A stretch of DNA of 15,605 bases from Frankiales bacterium (GTDB taxonomy: Bacteria; Actinomycetota; Actinomycetes; Mycobacteriales; SCTD01): the NCBI GenBank assembly GCA_025464695.1, contig JAODNQ010000107.1, positions 1 through 15,605 on the forward strand, read 5' to 3'. Every line of letters starts with the position of its first letter. Within the stretch, counting starts at the first letter, position 1. The translations under genes and the position numbers were made by a program. The notes under the pieces were generated by a model. The model searched no databases, had not been told where the DNA came from, and was given only the letters and a program-made list of their open reading frames with translations. Shown here piece after piece: positions 13,792 through 15,605 of the stretch.

Positions 13792-15605
13792 GTGACGCGA
13801 CAGCCCGACCCCGGTGAGGTCCCCAACGTCGGCGTGCCCGCCGAGGTGGTCGCCCGCGCGAGCATGGCCGAGCAGCAGGACTGGGTGGCGTCGTACCTGC
13901 GGCGGCACGTCGTCAGCCGCCGCTCAGCGCTGCGCGGCGCCGGCGCGCTCGTGGCCGCCCTGGCGGTCAGCACCGACCCGTGGGCCCGGCGGCTGTCGCG
14001 CGCCTACGCGGCCGACGGTGTCACGGTCGTCGGCCGGCGGCTGTCCTACGGCAACGACCCGCGGACGCAGGTGCGGGTGGCCGGCGAGCTGACCGGCACG
14101 CCCCCCGCGGGCCGGCTCGTGCTCGACCTCGGGCACGACACGTCCTACGGGACCGCCGTCCCGGTCGAGGTCCGCCGGCTGCTGTCGCAGGTGCCCTCCA
14201 CCGGGCCCGCGGTCCTCGGCGCCGAGCAGTCCTTCGTGCACGCCGCCCTCGACGGCCTCGCGCCCGGCACGCGCTACCACTACCGGTTCCGCCTTCCCGA
14301 CGGCACGGTCACGGAGGACGCCGTCCTCACGACCGCACCGGCGCGGGGCGGCGTCGCGCGGCCGTTCACCTTCACCGCGCTCGGCGACCACGGCACGGAC
14401 GTCCGCGACCCCCGCTCCGGGCGCGACGTCCGCAACGCCTACGACGCCGGCGACACCCGGCGTGCCGCCCTGCCCGCGACCGCCCTCGTCGGGCGGATCG
14501 CCGCGCAGGCCCCCGCGTTCCACCTGCTCGCCGGCGACATCTGCTACGCGGACGCCCAGGGGCTGGGCGCTCCCGAGACGTACAGCACCGGGCTGGCGCA
14601 GACCAACGACTACGACCCGTTCGCCTGGTCGTCCTACTTCGCGATGATCGAGCGGAGCGCCGCCTCGACGCCGTGGATGTTCACCACCGGCAACCACGAC
14701 ATGGAAGCGCTCTACGGGACGCCCCAGAACGCGCTGCCCCGCGTCGACACCGCGCACGGCTACGGCGGGCACGTGCAGCGGCTGGACCTCCCGACGAACG
14801 GGCCGAGCGCCTGCCCCTCGGTGTACACGTTCGTGCACGCGAACGTCGCCGTCCTGAGCCTCGACGCGAACGACCTCTCGGCCGAGATCCCGGTCAACAC
14901 CGGCTACAGCGGTGGGACGCAGCTCGCCTGGGTCGAGCGGCAGCTGGCGGCGTACCGGGCCGACCCGTCCGTCGACTTCGTCGTCTGCTTCTTCCACCAC
15001 TGCGCGTTCTCGACGAGCAAGACGCACGCCTCCGACGGCGGTGTCCGGGACGCGCTCGCGCCGCTGTTCGACCGCTACCGGGTCGACCTCGTCGTGCAGG
15101 CCCACAACCACCAGTACGAGCGCACGAACCCGATCCGGGGCGGGACGTCGACCCGGCAGGCGCCGGACCGGTCCACGGTCCGCCCCGCCGAGGACGGCAC
15201 GACGTACGTGCTGGTGGGGTCCGGCGGCCGGCCCCGCTACTCCTTCCAGGACGGCAGCACCGAGCGCTACCGCGGGGACGGCGTCAGCGACACGAGCGCG
15301 GGCGCCGGTCCGCAGGTGACCGACAGCTACGTCTGGCGAGGACCCGGGGCGGACACCTCGCCGCTGCGCAACCCCCTCGTGCAGGAGCCCGAGAGCGTCG
15401 ACTGGTCGCAGGTCCGGTACGCCGACTACGCCGTCCTGGCCGTCGACGTCGTCCCGGCCGCGCCCGGGCAGCTGACCACGATGACGCTGCGCGCCGTCAC
15501 CGACCGCGGGACGGAGATCGACCGGCTGGTGCTCGAGCGGCGGGTCCGGTCCCGGGCCGCGGCGGCTCCGACAGCCCCGGCGGCGCCGGCCGCGACCCCG
15601 ACCCC
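13792..15605 (+). CDS. Tat-exported purple-acid-phosphatase-like metallophosphoesterase (3'-partial)
   Basis: At least 604 codons are present and the frame is still open at the right edge. The start region has a twin-arginine signal, VVSRRSALRGAGALVAALAV (Arg43/Arg44), after a ~40-residue lead. An N-terminal fibronectin-III-like domain follows (LDGLAPGTRYHYRF). All metal-binding blocks of the purple acid phosphatase type are present: Asp199 in LGDHG, Asp249 and Tyr252 in GDICYAD, Asn301/His302 in GNHD, His402/His403 in FFHH, and His438/His440 in AHNHQYER. It should hydrolyse phosphate esters outside the membrane with a two-metal centre; the tyrosine after GDxx suggests an Fe(III)-type site. 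The visible end is Ala/Pro-rich, perhaps a linker to a wall or membrane anchor. GTG 13792 has AGGAGG 12 nt upstream, a somewhat long spacing; ATG 13864 would keep the Tat signal. Confidence 0.88.
   Translation, partial: MTRQPDPGEVPNVGVPAEVVARASMAEQQDWVASYLRRHVVSRRSALRGAGALVAALAVSTDPWARRLSRAYAADGVTVVGRRLSYGNDPRTQVRVAGELTGTPPAGRLVLDLGHDTSYGTAVPVEVRRLLSQVPSTGPAVLGAEQSFVHAALDGLAPGTRYHYRFRLPDGTVTEDAVLTTAPARGGVARPFTFTALGDHGTDVRDPRSGRDVRNAYDAGDTRRAALPATALVGRIAAQAPAFHLLAGDICYADAQGLGAPETYSTGLAQTNDYDPFAWSSYFAMIERSAASTPWMFTTGNHDMEALYGTPQNALPRVDTAHGYGGHVQRLDLPTNGPSACPSVYTFVHANVAVLSLDANDLSAEIPVNTGYSGGTQLAWVERQLAAYRADPSVDFVVCFFHHCAFSTSKTHASDGGVRDALAPLFDRYRVDLVVQAHNHQYERTNPIRGGTSTRQAPDRSTVRPAEDGTTYVLVGSGGRPRYSFQDGSTERYRGDGVSDTSAGAGPQVTDSYVWRGPGADTSPLRNPLVQEPESVDWSQVRYADYAVLAVDVVPAAPGQLTTMTLRAVTDRGTEIDRLVLERRVRSRAAAAPTAPAAPAATPT

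Overview
The window reads as chromosomal DNA of a high-GC Actinomycetota (actinobacterial) species. Third codon positions are almost all G or C, GTG starts and 4-bp GTGA overlaps are frequent, and several genes belong to typically actinobacterial types: a FadE5-like acyl-CoA dehydrogenase, a small DUF6458-type membrane protein, a three-gene bkd cluster and a stand-alone Lrp-type RAM domain. No genus can be named safely. I see no tRNA, rRNA, CRISPR array, insertion sequence or phage gene.

Layout. 1-550: 3' end of a Lys/Ala-rich, histone-H1-like coding region that seems to enter from outside the window. 551-844: spacer with a perfect 16-bp palindrome and the bkd leader. 845-4378 (+): bkdA-bkdB-bkdC, encoding E1-alpha, E1-beta and E2 of a branched-chain 2-oxoacid dehydrogenase; E3 is absent. 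4484-4983 (+): two tandem, related micro-genes of 49 and 46 codons, each with its own GC-rich hairpin terminator; the second has a foldable leader. 5024-6781 (+): thioredoxin-like/NHL-propeller protein (NHLRC2-type). 6917-8281 (+): NarK-type nitrate/nitrite transporter. 8399-8626 (+): stand-alone Lrp/AsnC ligand-binding domain. 8635-9438 (-) and 9478-10287 (+): two divergent transglutaminase-like proteins. 10410-10634 (-): DUF6458-like two-helix membrane protein behind a SigF/SigB-type promoter. 10816-12654 (-): FadE5-like acyl-CoA dehydrogenase. 12754-13665 (-): DODA/YgiD-type (LigB-fold) dioxygenase. 13792 to the right edge (+): Tat-exported purple-acid-phosphatase-like metallophosphoesterase, cut off by the window.

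How it works together. The bkd genes and FadE5 both handle acyl-CoA metabolism (branched-chain keto acids to acyl-CoA; acyl-CoA to enoyl-CoA), but are separated and on opposite strands. The rest looks like ordinary core/accessory mosaic, not one pathway. The best unexplained signals are regulatory. The fadE5 promoter carries two related inverted repeats, one filling the -35/-10 spacer and one over the predicted start point. The dioxygenase promoter has a MarR-like TTGA...TCAA element on its -35. The DUF6458 gene has a GTGT-N15-GGGTAT stress-sigma promoter. The most novel-looking genes are the tandem micro-genes at 4484-4940. I do not see a convincing new multi-gene defence or biosynthetic system.
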